DNA of 64,000 bases. Origin: Schizophyllum amplum (taxonomy: Eukaryota; Basidiomycota; Agaricomycetes; Agaricales; Schizophyllaceae). The stretch lies in assembly GCA_007026445.1 (NCBI GenBank), contig VDMD01000017.1, positions 62,001-126,000 on the forward strand. The letters are read 5' to 3'. A program made the position numbers and the translations under genes. The notes under the pieces were generated by a model. It ran no database searches. It was not told the DNA's origin and worked only from the letters and a program-made list of their open reading frames with translations. This document shows, piece by piece, positions 1-12,465 of the stretch. Every line of letters starts with the position of its first letter. Position 1 is the first letter of the stretch.

Positions 1-474
1 CTGTTTTCTACTATACCGAATGCGATGGCTGAAGGCAGGGGAGACCCGAAAAACGGAACCCCTGGGGCCTGCGTTTCTTCAAGTTCAACTTGCCAACAAA
101 CTTTGACCACGTGATCATGTACCGTAAAAGGAAGGCTTTCATGCATATGTTCATGACTTATCCCCGGCAATCGCTTCCACTCCGAATTTCGAATCTGGGT
201 TTGTGTCTATGATAGTACTACTCTAGGATTATGACGCCCCCTCGGGCATCATTCACGCGGTTCCCGAACATAACCCACGTACAGTGTATCAATAAACGAA
301 GTACATTGATCCTACAGAGCACTGGAGGCACACGGCTATGTGTAACCGAAGTCTTACTGTCAAAGTCCACGCAGGAAGAGGATAACACTCCGCGACGGAG
401 GTGGATCCGACATGTATAAAAGACGCGGGACGAGGGCTGTAGACGAGCAAAGAAAAGACTCAGCACCACCAAGC
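1..474. other. Intergenic, 5' flank of NmrA-like gene
   Basis: I see no convincing gene here. Short open frames exist on both strands but lack family features. The last 60 bases hold the core promoter of the NmrA-like gene. Confidence 0.5.
415..420 (+). promoter_or_regulatory. TATA box of NmrA-like gene
   Basis: TATAAA followed by another A lies 55 bases upstream of the ATG at 475, a normal spacing for a fungal TATA promoter with a short leader. Confidence 0.55.
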
Positions 475-1640
475 ATGTCGACTTCAAAGCAGATCCTCGT
501 CGTCTTCGGCGCAACGGGCAAACAGGGCGGGTCGGTAATCAACAGTATTGTCAACGATGCAGCGGCTTCGGCGAGATTCCATGTCAAGGGCGTCACGCGA
601 GATGTGAACAAGGAGAGTGCGAAGGCGCTTGCGACCAAGGGAGTGGAGGTGGTCGCGGTAAGCGTCGTGGATCTGACGTGTCAGTAAGCACAGCTGATCC
701 TGTGGCAGGCCGACCTGAACGACAAGGACTCGTTACGCGCGGTTATCAAGGGCGCCTACGCCGTGTTCTCGATTACCAATTTCTGGGAATACTTCAACAT
801 GGAAATCGAGGTGAAGCAGGGGAAGAACGTCGCGGACGTGAGCAAGGTAGGCAGGTCATTCTTCCAGCAAGCTATCCTTGTTGACTCGCCCTGGTCAGGA
901 GGAGGGCGTCCAGCATCTCATTTGGAGTAGCCTGCTGAGTGTCAACAAGCGTAAGCCGGTTCATGATACTGTCGGGAAGGGCCGAGCTAACGACGTACCT
1001 GCAGACACCAGCGGCAAGCTGTCCAAAGTTTACCACTTCGACGGCAAAGCCGAAGTGGAGGAGTATATTCGCGCACTCGGCATCCCCGCCACCTTCTTCC
1101 TCGCCGGCGCGTACATGTCCGACTATCCCGGCTCGCTCCTCCGCCAGATGCCCGACGGTAAGTGGGGTCTCGCGCTCCCCGTGCCTGCGGACGCGCAATT
1201 TCCGCTCATCGACATCGAGCACGACACCGGCAAGTTCGTCAAGGCGATCCTGCTCAAGCGCGAGGAAGTGCTGGGAAGGCAAATCTACGCATCCGCGGCG
1301 TACTATACGCCGCAACAGATGGTGGATCATCTGAAGAAGCTGTACCCAGAGGCGGGGGAAGGGGCGGCATACCATGAGCTGCCGCACGACGCGTTCAAGG
1401 GTATTCTGGCGAAGCAAGGGATGCCGGAGGTGGTGCAGGAGGAGCTACTGCAGAATTTGATCTTCATCGCGGAGTATGGGTACTATGGAGGAGAGAGTCT
1501 GGACGAGAGTATTGCGGTGAGCGCTGATATATCATCGACAGTTGCGAGGCGACTGATAAGTTTTTCAGATCGTCGACGAGCCGTTGACTAGCTGGGAGCA
1601 GTATCTGCAGAATCATCCTATCTGCGCTGACTTGAAATAG
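475..1640 (+). CDS. NmrA-like family NAD(P)-binding protein
   Basis: Predicted soluble Rossmann-fold protein of the NmrA/HSCARG group of atypical short-chain dehydrogenases, which bind NAD(P) and act as redox sensors or reductases. After a short beta strand, residues 12-18 form the GxxGxxG dinucleotide motif (GATGKQG). The next exon (ADLNDKDSLRAVIKGAY, then FSITNFWEY) is the standard NmrA block that follows the cofactor strand. Exon 1 is 475-657 and exon 2 starts at 709. Further introns begin near 847, near 952 and near 1516, all GT-AG and short. The last exon ends with TAG at 1638-1640. The start is the first ATG downstream of the TATA box and gives the usual N-terminus. Substrate unknown. 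Confidence 0.85.
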
Positions 1641-2108
1641 TGCCGCAGGGTCGCGTCGAAGTGTAGTGCAGCATTTGCTGGTACTTACAGCGTCGTACAC
1701 AATTTGATTACTGCTGCTGCTAGACTCTAGAGCACTTTTCTGGAGCGCATTAAAGCTGTGCATGATGATGAAGGTCTGAATCGGATGAAGGTTTGGGGCA
1801 AGTTGTGATTCGGTTACTCTGATAGCCGATAGCCGGTTTAGCGCCGGTCGCCGTGTTCGTCCACTGCGCTTGGCACTGCGCCGTCATTCGCGCCGATCTC
1901 TTGCTCTTGACTCCCATCTCCATTACTCGGAACTCATTCCGACTTGCTTTTATATTCCGTCTGGACCTTCATAGACGCCGCCACGCTTTCTGGGGATCAT
2001 TCAAGTTTCACGAACCTCCACGCTAGGCTATCTGACGCGTCTTCAACGCGCGATTTTCACCGCCAGGCGTCTTCTTCAACACCCCCCCCCCTATCTTCCA
2101 AAAGAGCC
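1641..2108. other. Intergenic
   Basis: No gene recognised. A run of ten C (2082-2091) and CT-rich sequence precede the start codon of the hydrolase at 2109, typical of fungal pyrimidine-rich leaders. Confidence 0.4.
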
Positions 2109-3840
2109 ATGGGAGCTACGTGGAGCAGCGCGTCTACCGCGACGGTACTTCACTATGCGGACAAGCCCGCGCTTCTTAGCGTACCGACGGACCAGGGCAA
2201 AGACGAGCTCGACTTGCGGACCCTTGTCGAGCAACGCTGCCCGAGCCTGCACAAGCCATTTGTTCCCGCATGGTGGCTGCCAAAGTTTGTGCTGCCTTGT
2301 TCGGCTGAGAGTCCATCGCTGACGGTGATCGCAGCGGGCACATGCAGACGCTGTATTGCGTGCTGGGAGACTTCACGAAGACAGACAGAATGCGGTATCA
2401 GCGGTGCGTGACGATCTTCCGCGACCAGACAGTAGCTGATGGCGATGTAGAACCTTCCTCCGCATGAAGGAAGGCGGTACTGTGTGCGCTACTTCAAATG
2501 CTTCAACGTGCCGTCACGCTCACCATCAAATAGTTCAATGGATTGGGCACCCGTGGAACAAGAAACTTTGCCTGATGATACACCCATCATAGTGGTCAAG
2601 CACGGCCTCACTGGAGGTCTGCACGGACTTGCCTTCAGGCTCCATCCCAGTCTTACGCGAATCCTCAGGCTCCTATGAAGCATACGTGCGCTCCATTCTC
2701 AACTTAGCCGTCAAGCCCAAGGCAGAAGGTGGACCGCAGCGTCAAAAAGTTTCATGGCACGGTCCTGATTATTTCCAGGTGGACTGGGTTATCGCGCTGT
2801 CGTGTGCAACTTCCGTGGTTGTGCCGGAACGCCCGTTACTTCCCAACAGCTGTACTCAGCAGGCTACACCGACGACTTGAGGTATGTGGAGCAGCCAGGC
2901 GAAGGCCTCTCCCAGCTTATGCAGCTGCAGCACGCAAAAGTAGCGCTCGGACACTGACTGACATGCTTTCAGGCAGGAAGTCCTGTACATCCGGCATCTC
3001 TACCCGAATGCGCCACTGCTCGGGATTGGCTTCAGCTCGGTGCGAATGTCTTGACGCGGTACCTCGCACAAGAGGGTCAGGAAAGCCGCCTGGTCTCCGG
3101 CTGTGCTCTTGCTTGCGTAAGTCCCCTTGCTTTCCGTCACTGTCACCATCTTATAGATGTTGCTAGCCATGGAACCTCGCTTCCAACAGCGACGGCCTGA
3201 ATTCCACCTTCTTGGGTATACACATTTACTCGAAAGGCATGGCGCGGAATCTCGTTCGCCTTGTCGGTCGTCACTCTGCAACGTTTTCGAAGGACCCGAA
3301 CACCCTGCCGCACGCGCAGTTGCAGACGCCCTCGCCCTTCGCAGTCCCAGACTCGAGGACTTTGACGAGGTCGTCACGAGCAAAATCGGTGGCCCGCCGC
3401 CCCTGTGGCCCTTCCCGAGCGCTCGTGCGTATTATGACGAATGCTCGAGCCACCAGGTCGTGAAGGACATCCGGGTGCCCTTCCTCGCGATCAACGCCGC
3501 GGACGACCCAGTGGTGACGCGCGTGCCGATGGATGGAGGTGGGAACGGGATGGTGGTGATGGCGCTGACGCCGCATGGAGGCCATCTGGGGTGGTTCGAA
3601 AGCGCGGGAGGGCTGGGGCAGACGACGCGGTGGATGCGGGAGCCGGTGCTGGAGTGGTTGAGGATGTGCGCGGAGGAGGTATCGCATGATGGGCTGAGCA
3701 GGAGGGAAAGGCGGGTGTATGTGGATGAGGAGGGGTGGGTGAGGGAGGAAGGGAATGACTCGCTGGGCTGCCGGCGCGTTGCGGGTGGAGGCATCATAGA
3801 TGGGAATGGCGGGGAAGAAGGGATGTTGCAGGGACTTTGA
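2109..3840 (+). CDS. YheT/ABHD1-3-type alpha/beta hydrolase
   Basis: Member of the ABHD1/3-YheT hydrolases; yeast relatives Eht1 and Eeb1 make and cleave medium-chain fatty acid ethyl esters. The order is diagnostic: an N-terminal HMQTLYCVLGDF-type segment, then VVKHGLTGG (oxyanion region), NFRGCAGTP, then the nucleophile elbow GFS(L)GAN. Later come the acid loop INAADDPVV and the catalytic histidine in TPHGGHLGWFE. Introns are short and GT-AG. Two single-base losses break the frame: near 3035, where the elbow should read Gly-Phe-Ser-Leu-Gly, and near 3300. Supplying one base at each point restores a family-like protein, so I treat the gene as intact and the sequence as faulty. The tail after residue GHLGWFE is long and Gly/Glu/Arg-rich. 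Confidence 0.8.
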
Positions 3841-5008
3841 AACGCAAGTAGACTATTGTATCGCGAACGTATATACTAATCCTAGACAAGTAGACGAAGG
3901 AATCTGGGCAGTGTTGAGTGCCTCTACAACACCCCAATACTCGTCGTTAGTCAACTTCAAGTTCGAGATGTTGCGCCATTGGCATGACCGTAGGAATTGT
4001 TGCTCGGAAGTTCCCTGTCGGACAGTGGAAGTTCCTCTCATCTTCGACCATGTCTCTACGACTACTTCACTCTTGTCTCGCGTTTCTCGAGACGTCGACG
4101 ACGTAGCATGCAACGCGGAAGACCGGTGAGATGCTAAAGCCAAGCAAGTCTGCCAGAAGCGCCGAGCTCCAGCGAGCCAACAGCGACCCAGCCTCATACC
4201 AGGCACGTCTTGCTTGCGGGCCGTTCATCATGGATGTCCGATCCATGATCTCGACGCCGAGCGCTACACGTTTTACGGCCGCTAGCACTGCATTCGAATT
4301 TCGCGCCGCGCGGAGATCATTGACAGCGGCGCCGGCACAGAAGACTTCAATTGACAAAAGACTTGGCATAGATCTTCGCTCAAGTCTGAATTGCGGTTGG
4401 ACCCTGGTTGGACCCAAGTTGGACCTGCTTGGGACCACGCTATAGACTCGCCAGCGTGCATTCCGAAGCTCCAGGCGGTCACCTTGGGACCGCGAAACAT
4501 CGTCCTTGTGTAAGGACGGTGTAAGTATCAAACCAACCATCGCGAGACAAGGTGCGCTACTTATATCATGTTATTATTTGCATACTGTTGTCGCCGATCA
4601 TAGCGCAGGATCCTCATCCTCTTGCAGGAACATGCGCATGCGGACCTATGCGGACGAGTTGCGTCCCGTTGCGCCCGCATAGAAGACAGTCCGAGTCCGA
4701 GTCGAGGGATCTGTTCTCATCACTGGGCGTACTTGGCCCTACTTGGCCACAATATGGCGGTTCTACATACGGACAGGCTGTCGCAAGCTTTGTGTTGCCG
4801 TAGCGCTTTCAATGGGATCGGATGTCTGGAGCTGAGAAGCGCCGCTCACTGCACTGCATGACCGCAGCGGCGACGGCTGCCCTGTGACAGTGTCAGACGA
4901 TTTTGCCGGCGACAGAGGAGGATCTTAAAAGGCGGGTCTGAAAGAGGACGAAGCAGCAAGCCAGTACTACCTCTACTGCACTCCTCTTTATCGCCACTAC
5001 ATCACACA
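3841..5008. other. Intergenic, no clear gene
   Basis: A 157-codon minus-strand open frame (4067-4540) lacks recognisable domains and I do not call it. Around 4398-4440 the element TTGGACC recurs three times at short spacing. The last 100 bases lead into the thaumatin-like gene. Confidence 0.4.
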
Positions 5009-5934
5009 ATGGCTGTCCTCCGCACTGTGTCTGCTCTCGCTCTCGCTGCCGTCGCTTCGGCGCGCCAGATGACGGTGAGCATGTTTCTTCGGCCAGAATC
5101 TACAGGCGCTCATGGAGTGATCCCAGGTCTACAACGCCTGCCCCTTCACTGTCTGGCCGGGCATGTACACGAACCCGCTCATCAACTCTGAGTTCCCCAA
5201 CCACGCGACTGGCTGGGAGGCTCCATCGTACAGCTCTGTCACCTTCACCGTGCCCGACCATTGGACCTCCGGCCGTATCTGGGTAGGCTGTCATCCTCGA
5301 CCATAATTTGCGCCTTTTTGCTTATGTTGTCCCCTAGGGTCGCCGCGACTGCGACTTCTCATCCGGCTCGACCGAGCCCAGCACCTGCTTGTCTGGTGGC
5401 TGCCTCGGCGGCCTCGTCTGCGACGGCAATGCCGGCACCGGCGTTCCGCCCGCCACCGTCGCCGAGTGGACGCTTGGCGACGTGCAGGGCCTCGACAACT
5501 ACGATGTCTCCCTCGTCGACGGGTACAACCTCCCCATGCGCATTACCACCAGCGTCGACTGCCCGGCGCCCGACTGCCCCGTCGACCTCGGCCCCGGCTG
5601 CCCGGATAACCTGAAGGGCCCGTTCGACGCCTCGGGCTTCCCCCTCGGCTGCAAGTCGTCGTGCGGCGTGGACCCGAACCCGAGCAACTCGCCGGCGTGC
5701 TGCAGCGGCGACTGGGCGGGTGGCCCGGCCGACTGCCCGTCCTCGGGCTCGCCGTCGTACTCTTACTTCAAGGGCAACTGCCCGAATGCGTACGGCTACG
5801 CGTACGACGAGCCCTCCGGTACCGCACTCTGGTACTGCGACGCCAGCAAGGCGGCCGGTGCGTACTTCCTTCTCGTGATGCATTTCGCGTGGCTGACGAC
5901 TTTCACAGACTACACGGTCACCTTCTGCCCTTGA
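5009..5934 (+). CDS. Thaumatin-like secreted protein
   Basis: Secreted Cys-rich protein of the thaumatin family (PR-5/GH152), in fungi linked to beta-1,3-glucan binding or hydrolysis and wall remodelling. A signal peptide of about 18 residues (MAVLRTVSALALAAVASA) is followed by the family start VYNACPFTVWPGMY. Downstream are FTVPDHWTSGRIWGRRDC, a run of paired cysteines, an acidic ALGDVQ-like strand (WTLGDVQGLDNYDVSLVDG) and the C-terminal YTVTFCP. Three introns: about 5074-5126, 5283-5338 and 5857-5909, all GT-AG. Length is about 250 residues, normal for fungal members. No frame problem seen. Confidence 0.92.
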
Positions 5935-6079
5935 TTGGCACGATCATTCACGACTTGACAAGACTCACCCGTGTAAGTAAAAGGACAGTCACGTATATGT
6001 AATTTATGGGCTCATGCGAAGGGATGAATGGCACTTATTTGTTGTAATCGACGTGCCACTGCGACTAATATACACGAAT

Positions 6080-7006
6080 CTATGGCGCAGTAGCCGTCGC
6101 TGCAAAGACAACGGAGTCGGTATTGAAGACATGGATGCGCGGGAATGTGTCGAAGGTAAAGGTCCGTAGACCCGCTATTTCCATGAATTCCTCCATCTCA
6201 GAGTTCCCGAAGCCATGCTTGTGGACGATAGACTTGCGCGCCTGTTCTATAACCTCTGGGTCAATCGTTGGCTGCACCGGGACGTGCTGCTGGCTATGAT
6301 GGCGGTCGTGGTGGTGGTGACCATGCTGGTGCGCGCTATGTGCGTGCCCGTGCTGTTCAGTATGGTGATGGGCGAAGGCTTCATGTCCACCACTTTGAAA
6401 ATCGAGCACGACGAGCTTGCCCCCCGGCTTCAGGAGCTTGGCCAGCGATATGGTCATCTCCTTTGGAGAGTCGAAGTGGTGGTAGGCCATACAGCACTGC
6501 GTCTCGTGAGTGTCCAGTCCGTCCATGACAGGGATGAACGCACGATGATTAGATCGAATGTACGGTCATTCATCTGGCTTTCCAGAGGCGTACTTGCGTC
6601 TATAAGCTTAAAAGACATGTTCTCGGCCTTGTTCTTGTCGAACTCGCTCAGCATACCCTCGCTGATGTCAGCGCCGACGATCGACTTGACGAGCGAGGCG
6701 ATCTCAGGGATACAGCGCCTAGCAAGCATTAAGCTGGCGGCCGCTTTCAATGGATTCAATGAGCAAGACACGCACCTGTACCACAAGCATAATCAAGCAC
6801 CTCCGTAGAGCTGACGTCAAGGTTGGCCGCCCGTATGATAGCGAACGCAGCCCTGCAGGCGGATGAGAGGCGGTCATCGTGAAGGGAATAGCCACCCACA
6901 ACTTCGCCAGCAATGTAACGTCTCTTTTAAACGCCTGGTCTTTGTAGAATTTCAGGGCAACATCGTTGTAGTACTCGATGTTGCCTTCGACCGCGCTGGT
7001 GACCAT
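6080..7006 (-). CDS. Class I SAM-dependent methyltransferase with His-rich insert
   Basis: Predicted cytosolic methyltransferase of the UbiE/Methyltransf_11 type; substrate unknown. Motif I is LDYACGTG, followed by SIVGADISEGML (motif post-I), then FDLII-CCMAYHHF (motif II) and LAKLLKPGGKLVVLDF (motif III). Three short introns are needed to join these blocks: about 50 nt after ...LLAK, about 53 nt just after the GTG of motif I, and 47 nt before CCMAYHHF. After motif III there is an unusual insert with about 15 histidines in 30 residues, then VIEQARKSIVHKHGFG and the C-terminal strand. The start at 7006 follows a good minus-strand TATA box. Stop is at 6080-6082. Confidence 0.85.
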
Positions 7007-7086
7007 GATGATGCTTGAGCGCGATGCGGGGACGAAACGAGAAAGTGAGCTTGCGAGATATGATGGTGTTGGTGCGGCATAGTTGG

Positions 7087-7094
7087 TTTATATA
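7087..7094 (-). promoter_or_regulatory. TATA box of methyltransferase gene
   Basis: On the minus strand this reads TATATAAA and lies about 80 bases upstream of the methyltransferase ATG at 7006. Confidence 0.5.
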
Positions 7095-7313
7095 CAAGCA
7101 GGCTGCGGTGAATGCTGACGCTCAGGCGGTGACCGTAGGAGGAGAGCGCCGACCAACGGGTTCTCCCGATGACTGCGAGGGTTCTGCGCACGTGGTAGTT
7201 CTTAAGTAGGGTGAGTCGCCTCAATGAATCAAACGGCACTGTCTCATTCGTACAGTACGTGGGTACATCGAGCTGGACTGAGTTGACAATTTCGCAGCAT
7301 AACATGCGTCAAT

Positions 7314-8773
7314 CTAGCCACACAGATCCTGCACAACACGCAGTCCCCGTAATGCTGCCCGATGCATGAGTACGCTCGACTTGTTCACAAAAACGATGGG
7401 AGCCACTCACTTACCCGATTCACCAGCTCCAGCGTGCTTCCTGTCAGATTATACAGCGCGACGAAGCCCGTATCCTGATCCGTCAAGATGAGCATGTCCT
7501 TGCTCGCGTCGCTCCACGGACTCGTCGTCAAATATTTGACGTCCCGCCTGCCTCTGGCGTCTCCACGACGAACAAATCGGCCTCTATGTCGCCGTCCTCA
7601 GTCAGAGACCAGCCGGAGATGTACCCGGGCTGTGATGCGTCGCGAGAGCGTGTAGAGGTGTAGAGCGTGTTCCGGAGGATGAGAGAGCAATTTCGTCGCC
7701 CCAGTATTCGGAGGCGTTGGCGGGTGACAGACCTGTTGGGAGAAATGAGACATGCGACGCAGAATAGGTTCAAGGACGGCAATGCAACACACCGAAGGGT
7801 GTCACGGCGAGCGTCTTGTTCGTGATCGTCAGTTGCGCGGTTGAGGAATCGAGGGCAAACTGATCAACGCGGAGGCCTTCCTCGTCGATGAGATACATAA
7901 AGTTCCCCGATGGATGGATGACGGCGTGTCGGGGTCCGGCGTCCTCGACGCTCGGCGGAGTCGTGGTGAGCTCGGCGACGGTGCCGTTGCCCGCGTCAAC
8001 TTGGAAGGTATGGACGGCATTCCCTCCGAGGTCCTGCGCAAAATAAATCAGCTTCTCAGGTCAGATATTCCGAGCCGTCAAACTGGTCTTACCATCACAT
8101 ACATAAACCGCAAGTCCACGGTGTTCACAAAACCATGCAGCGTAGCACCTTCCTCGAAGGCTATCGTTTGTATGTTTTCATCAAAAGCTCCGCTCTCCTT
8201 GATCGACCACACGTCCCCGCACGGGTTCACGAAATCGACCCCGTAGAACACGCCTGAGTCGGTATGCGAGACGAACTGATTCGCGATGGGCTTCGTTCCG
8301 CAGGATGGCACCGTGTTGAGTAGCAGGGGCGTGAAATCGTCTTGTATAGCGTATGCCGAGTATGTACGGTGTCCTGCGATGGGGTTAGACCATCCGGATG
8401 CATACAGGACACGTCGCGTAGTCTGGTGGGCATCAGTCGATTATGTGAGACGCTTGAATACAACATAAAGGGCTCACATCGTAGGATAGCCAGGGATGCG
8501 CGGAAGCCGCTGTCGTTGTATTGACCAGCTCGAGCGTGCCACGGTCCGTATCCACGGCAAGCGTGTACAAATAACCATCACCGACGTGCTGCGTGCCGTC
8601 TAGCATGAGCGTCACGTTGTACTCCGTCCCGAAGTTCCCGACGAGAACACGGTGAATGGAGGCAGAAGCATGCTTATCAACAGCAGAAGAGGCCAAGCAC
8701 AGAGAGCAGTCAGAGATCTTGCCAGGGAAGAGACGTATGGGGCAGGAGGAGCGCGAAGACGCGGTCCTTTCAT
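7314..8773 (-). CDS. Lactonase-like seven-bladed beta-propeller protein (frame broken)
   Basis: Resembles the fungal 6-phosphogluconolactonase/muconate-lactonizing beta-propeller family (PF10282). Recognisable pieces in order: IHRVLVGNFG, YLYTLAVDTDRGTLELV, VDFVNPCGDVWSI, GPRHAVIHPSGNFMYLIDE, TLYTSTRSRDASQPGYISG, LFVVETPEAGGTSNI, TSPWSDASKDMLILTDQ and FVALYNLTGSTLELVNR. Several short GT-AG introns separate them. Three one-base losses are needed to join the frames: near 7530, near 7670 and probably near 8700 between a likely signal peptide and LASSAVD. The only ATG in a sensible place is at 8773, so the N-terminus is uncertain. Last exon is tiny and ends with TAG at 7314-7316. Probably secreted. 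Confidence 0.65.
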
Positions 8774-9970
8774 CACTCTTGTGTGAGAGTTTTATTCGAA
8801 GGCCAGCGGCAAGAGCAAGCGACGAAGAGTCACGAGAGAACGTATTTTTGGTTCAGAGAAAGTCAGCTGGGTCGGAGTGTCGCGCTGTTGAAAGATTTAT
8901 GGCCATGATTGGCAGTGGCAATTTGTCAGGCAGGCTTGTAAGTTGTGAAGTTCAACTTATTCGAGTCAGATCGCAACTAGAGCGCAGAGCCTCGCGCTGG
9001 ATAGCAAGGGTTCAAGTGAAAGCTCAGCATGTAGGAGTGACTTTGGGGAAGTGAGTCTTGCTTCCCGTTTCGGCCAACATGAGAGTTTGAGAAGAGAGCA
9101 AGACGGCGGACGCACGTAGGACGCACGCAGGAACGCGGTCACGCGTGAGATGTACCGGGCCGATGTCCGGGCCACGCGAAGGCTATCGCAGGTATTTGCA
9201 CACTCAGAACTCCGCCTCTTCCTTGCCTTTCCCCTGCCTTTTGCTCTCATGAGCCATCTCATCATGTAGCAAGCCCTGGGCCCTAGCAAGCCTAGCTTCT
9301 ACTCTTACCAACTCCTATAAAATTCAAATAGTATCTACAACACATCCATGTTGTCCATCTCGCTCGCTCTCGACATCATCGATGTGAGGCGCTCCTCGTC
9401 ACTTGACATCCGGCGGTTCGACTATTGGCTATGTCCGCCTCCGCTTCCCACATGAAGCTCTTTGACTGAGAGATCACCGGTCAGTCGGACCTGTGGAGTC
9501 TGAACAACGCGCTCTACTGGCGATCTATGGCAAATCTGTGGGGACGAAGAGCAGCGTCGCGAAGGAGGGCCGGCCCGAGAGAACAGTCAATCACCACATT
9601 CTGGAGGCCGTAGCAGGCGTTCAGAGGTGTGAACAGTGCACTAATGCTCAAAACTACTCTGAATCCTACAGACGAATACTAGCAAAGCTACAAGTGCGGG
9701 TTTCCTCAGCGATTCTCAAGCGACTGCCGCGCGAGAGCAGAGCGGGGTATCGACGATGTGCCATGGGGATCCCCCGGAAATCAGATCTTCCCCCACTTCC
9801 AATCCCTGCCCCGCATCCGCGCTGGTATCGTCATCCCCTGCCCCGTCAGGCAGTAAGCTGGGAAGAACCCCGCTCCTCGTACTCGGAAGTCGGACCTGTC
9901 CACGCATACATAAGGTCGAGCATCGTGGAATACCCTCAACCGTGGTGCGCAAGCCCCTACATCGTCCAAC
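8774..9970. other. Intergenic between lactonase-like and transporter genes
   Basis: Divergent promoter region of about 1.2 kb. Open frames on both strands are short and featureless. I see no RNA gene or repeat. Confidence 0.45.
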
Positions 9971-12237
9971 ATGGCTAGCGCTGAGAAGGTTGTGGACACG
10001 AAGGACTCGGAAGCGTTCAAGCCCGCTGAGGATGTGTGCATCGAGAACGTCGAGAAGTCGGGCGATGAGCGGAGCGTGGCCTATCTCGTGCACAACCCTC
10101 AGGCGCTGGCAAAGGCGTATGGTCCAGCTGGTGAGCGGCTCCGTCTGCGTGGCGTCCGGATGTTTAGCTCACTGATATTGATATGTTCATAGGCATGGGC
10201 GCCGTCATGAAGAACAAGAGCGTGCTACTATGCGCCATCACAGCCGCTTTCGGCGGGCTCACCTTCGGCTACGACCAAGGTGTGATCAGCGTCACGCTCG
10301 TCATGGACAGCTTTCTCGAGGTTAGGAAGTCGAGTCCTCCCGTTGAGTGACCCCTGACAATTCGCCTAGACCATTCCCGAAATCGCCGAAGGCTATCCAG
10401 GCGCGGGCTTCAACAAAGGCCTGCTCACGGCCATTCTCGAGCTTGGCGCGATGCTAGGTGAATATTGACACTGCTTGCTGTGTATTGGACTGGCTCATCT
10501 TCGCGTGTTTTTCTACTCAGGAGCTGCGCAGATGGGTTTTCTGGCGGACCGCTTCTCGCGCAAGCGAGCGTTGACTATAGGGACCATATGGTTCATGGTC
10601 GGCTCCGCCATACAGACGGCGACATATTCGTACGCGCAACTGGTAGTAGGCCGCTTCTTGGGCGGTATCGGCATCGGGCTGTTGAGCTGTGCGTATATTC
10701 GCAAACCTTCTGTCGAAATTATGCTGAACCGACTGGCTCAGGCGCTGCCCCGTTGTACATTCCGAGATCGCCCCACCCAACATTCGTGGCGGGTTACTGG
10801 CCCTCGAGGAAGTCATGATTCTCACTGGCATCGTGCGTCGGCTATACACTACCTTCCTAATTCTTGACTTACCCACCTCGTAGATCGTGGCCTACTGGCT
10901 CACCTTCGGCACACGCTACGTCGACTCCGACCTCTCCTGGCGCCTGCCCTTCGGCCTGCAAATCCTGCCCGGAATCTATTATTCACCGGCCTCTTCTTCC
11001 TGCCGCACTCGCCACGGTGGTTGGCCATGCAGGGACGGAGAGATGAGTGTCTGCAGACCATTGCGAAGCTGAGGAACTTGCCGGAGGGGGACTATCGGGT
11101 GCAGGCGGAGTATATTGGGATTGTTGCGGAGGTTGGGGTCAACCAGGAGGCCGCTGCGAGGAGGCATCCTCACCTATACGAGGAAGCGGTGTTGCGGAGC
11201 AAGGTGGGGGCACTAGATGGGAAAGCGGAGGCGCAACGACGCAGTGTGTGGACGGATATGAAGCTGGAGGTCGTGGGCTGGCGCGACGCGTTCGACAAGC
11301 GGTACATCAAGCGCACGAACGTGGGCTGCGGTGTCGTGTTTTTCCAGCAGTTTGTGGGCATCAATGCGCTGATTTACTAGTGGGTAAACACCTTGCGGAG
11401 CCTGTCGTTGACTCTCATGTACTCTACAGCTCCCCGAGTCTGTTCTCGTCCCTCGGGCTGACCTTGGACATGTCCCTGCTGATGTCCGGGATTATGTGCG
11501 TTTCCGCTCTCCTGATGTCCTGTCTATCATTTTAATCATCCCCCGTAGGAACATCCTTCAGCTCGTTGGCTGCCTTCCCGCGACCCTTGCCTCGACAAGC
11601 TCGGTCGCCGGTCTATGCTCCTCTGCGGCTCCGTCATTTGCTGCCTCTGCCATATCATCATCGCCGCCCTCATTGGGTCCTTCTACCAGAATTGGCCTGC
11701 ACACACGGCCGGCGGGTGGGCCGGCGTCGCGTTCATCTTCATCTACATGGTGGCATTTGGGACGAGCTGGGGCCCAATTGCGTGGGCGATGCCGTCGGAA
11801 GTGTTCCCGTCGTCGATCAGGGCGAAGGGGGTGGCCATTAGTGCGACGGTGAATTGGTTGAGTAACTTCTTGGTGAGTGGGGGTTAGGTACGAAGGGCGT
11901 GAAGGGGAGGTGCTGATAATCCCTAGGTGGGCTTGATTACTCCGCCGCTCAACGATGCCGCGCCGTTTGGGGCGTTTGCGTTCTACGCGGTCATGACGTT
12001 CCTTTCGTTCGTGTGGACATATTGTGAGTTTTTGGCCGGCGTTGAGGGTTGGACGTACGGATTGATCTTTCCTTAGTGTTTGTGCCGGAGACGAAGGGGC
12101 GCTCGCTTGAAGATATGGATGCCGTCTTTGGTGACTCGACGGCGAGCGAGGAGAGTGAGAGTCGTCAGAGGATTGCGCAGTCCCTCTTGGATGTTCGGAA
12201 GGTCGAAGAGGTGGAGGGCGTTCCATGGTCCTCTTGA
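9971..12237 (+). CDS. MFS sugar transporter (sugar porter family)
   Basis: Plasma-membrane hexose-type transporter with 12 expected membrane spans. After a charged N-terminus of about 70 residues come TM1 with AAFGGLTFGYDQGVISV, the loop-2 motif GFLADRFSRKRA, the VGRFLGGIGIGLLS signature, SEIAPPNIRGGLLALEE, PHSPRWLAMQGR (the PESPR motif with His for Glu), QQFVGINALIYYSP in TM7, LDKLGRRSMLL in the loop-8 motif, and the C-terminal VPETKGRSLEDMD. At least seven short introns. One-base losses near 10980 (before FTGLFFLPHSPRW) and near 11590 (LDKLGRR) break the frame; both sit in conserved stretches. ATG at 9971 starts the only N-terminus that splices into TM1. Stop is 12235-12237. Confidence 0.9.
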
Positions 12238-12465
12238 TTCTGTGTCTGTATACTCTGTTGTCCGTATATGTAGCAATTCAATGTAATTGTATCATCATAA
12301 AGGCATATAGTGCGACGGTATCGCAACCGGTTCAGACTCATAGAGATCAGAGGGACAACAATAGAAAAACGAACAAACAAACCCGGCCCGGGCCGAAGTA
12401 TGTTCGACCTCATCTCCTCCCACCCTCCTTTAGTCCAGCCTCCGTCTCGAGAATCAGGATTTTCT

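Noticed and set aside
4067..4540. Minus-strand frame of 157 codons
   Set aside because: Overlaps local TTGGACC repeats and shows no family features; likely chance.
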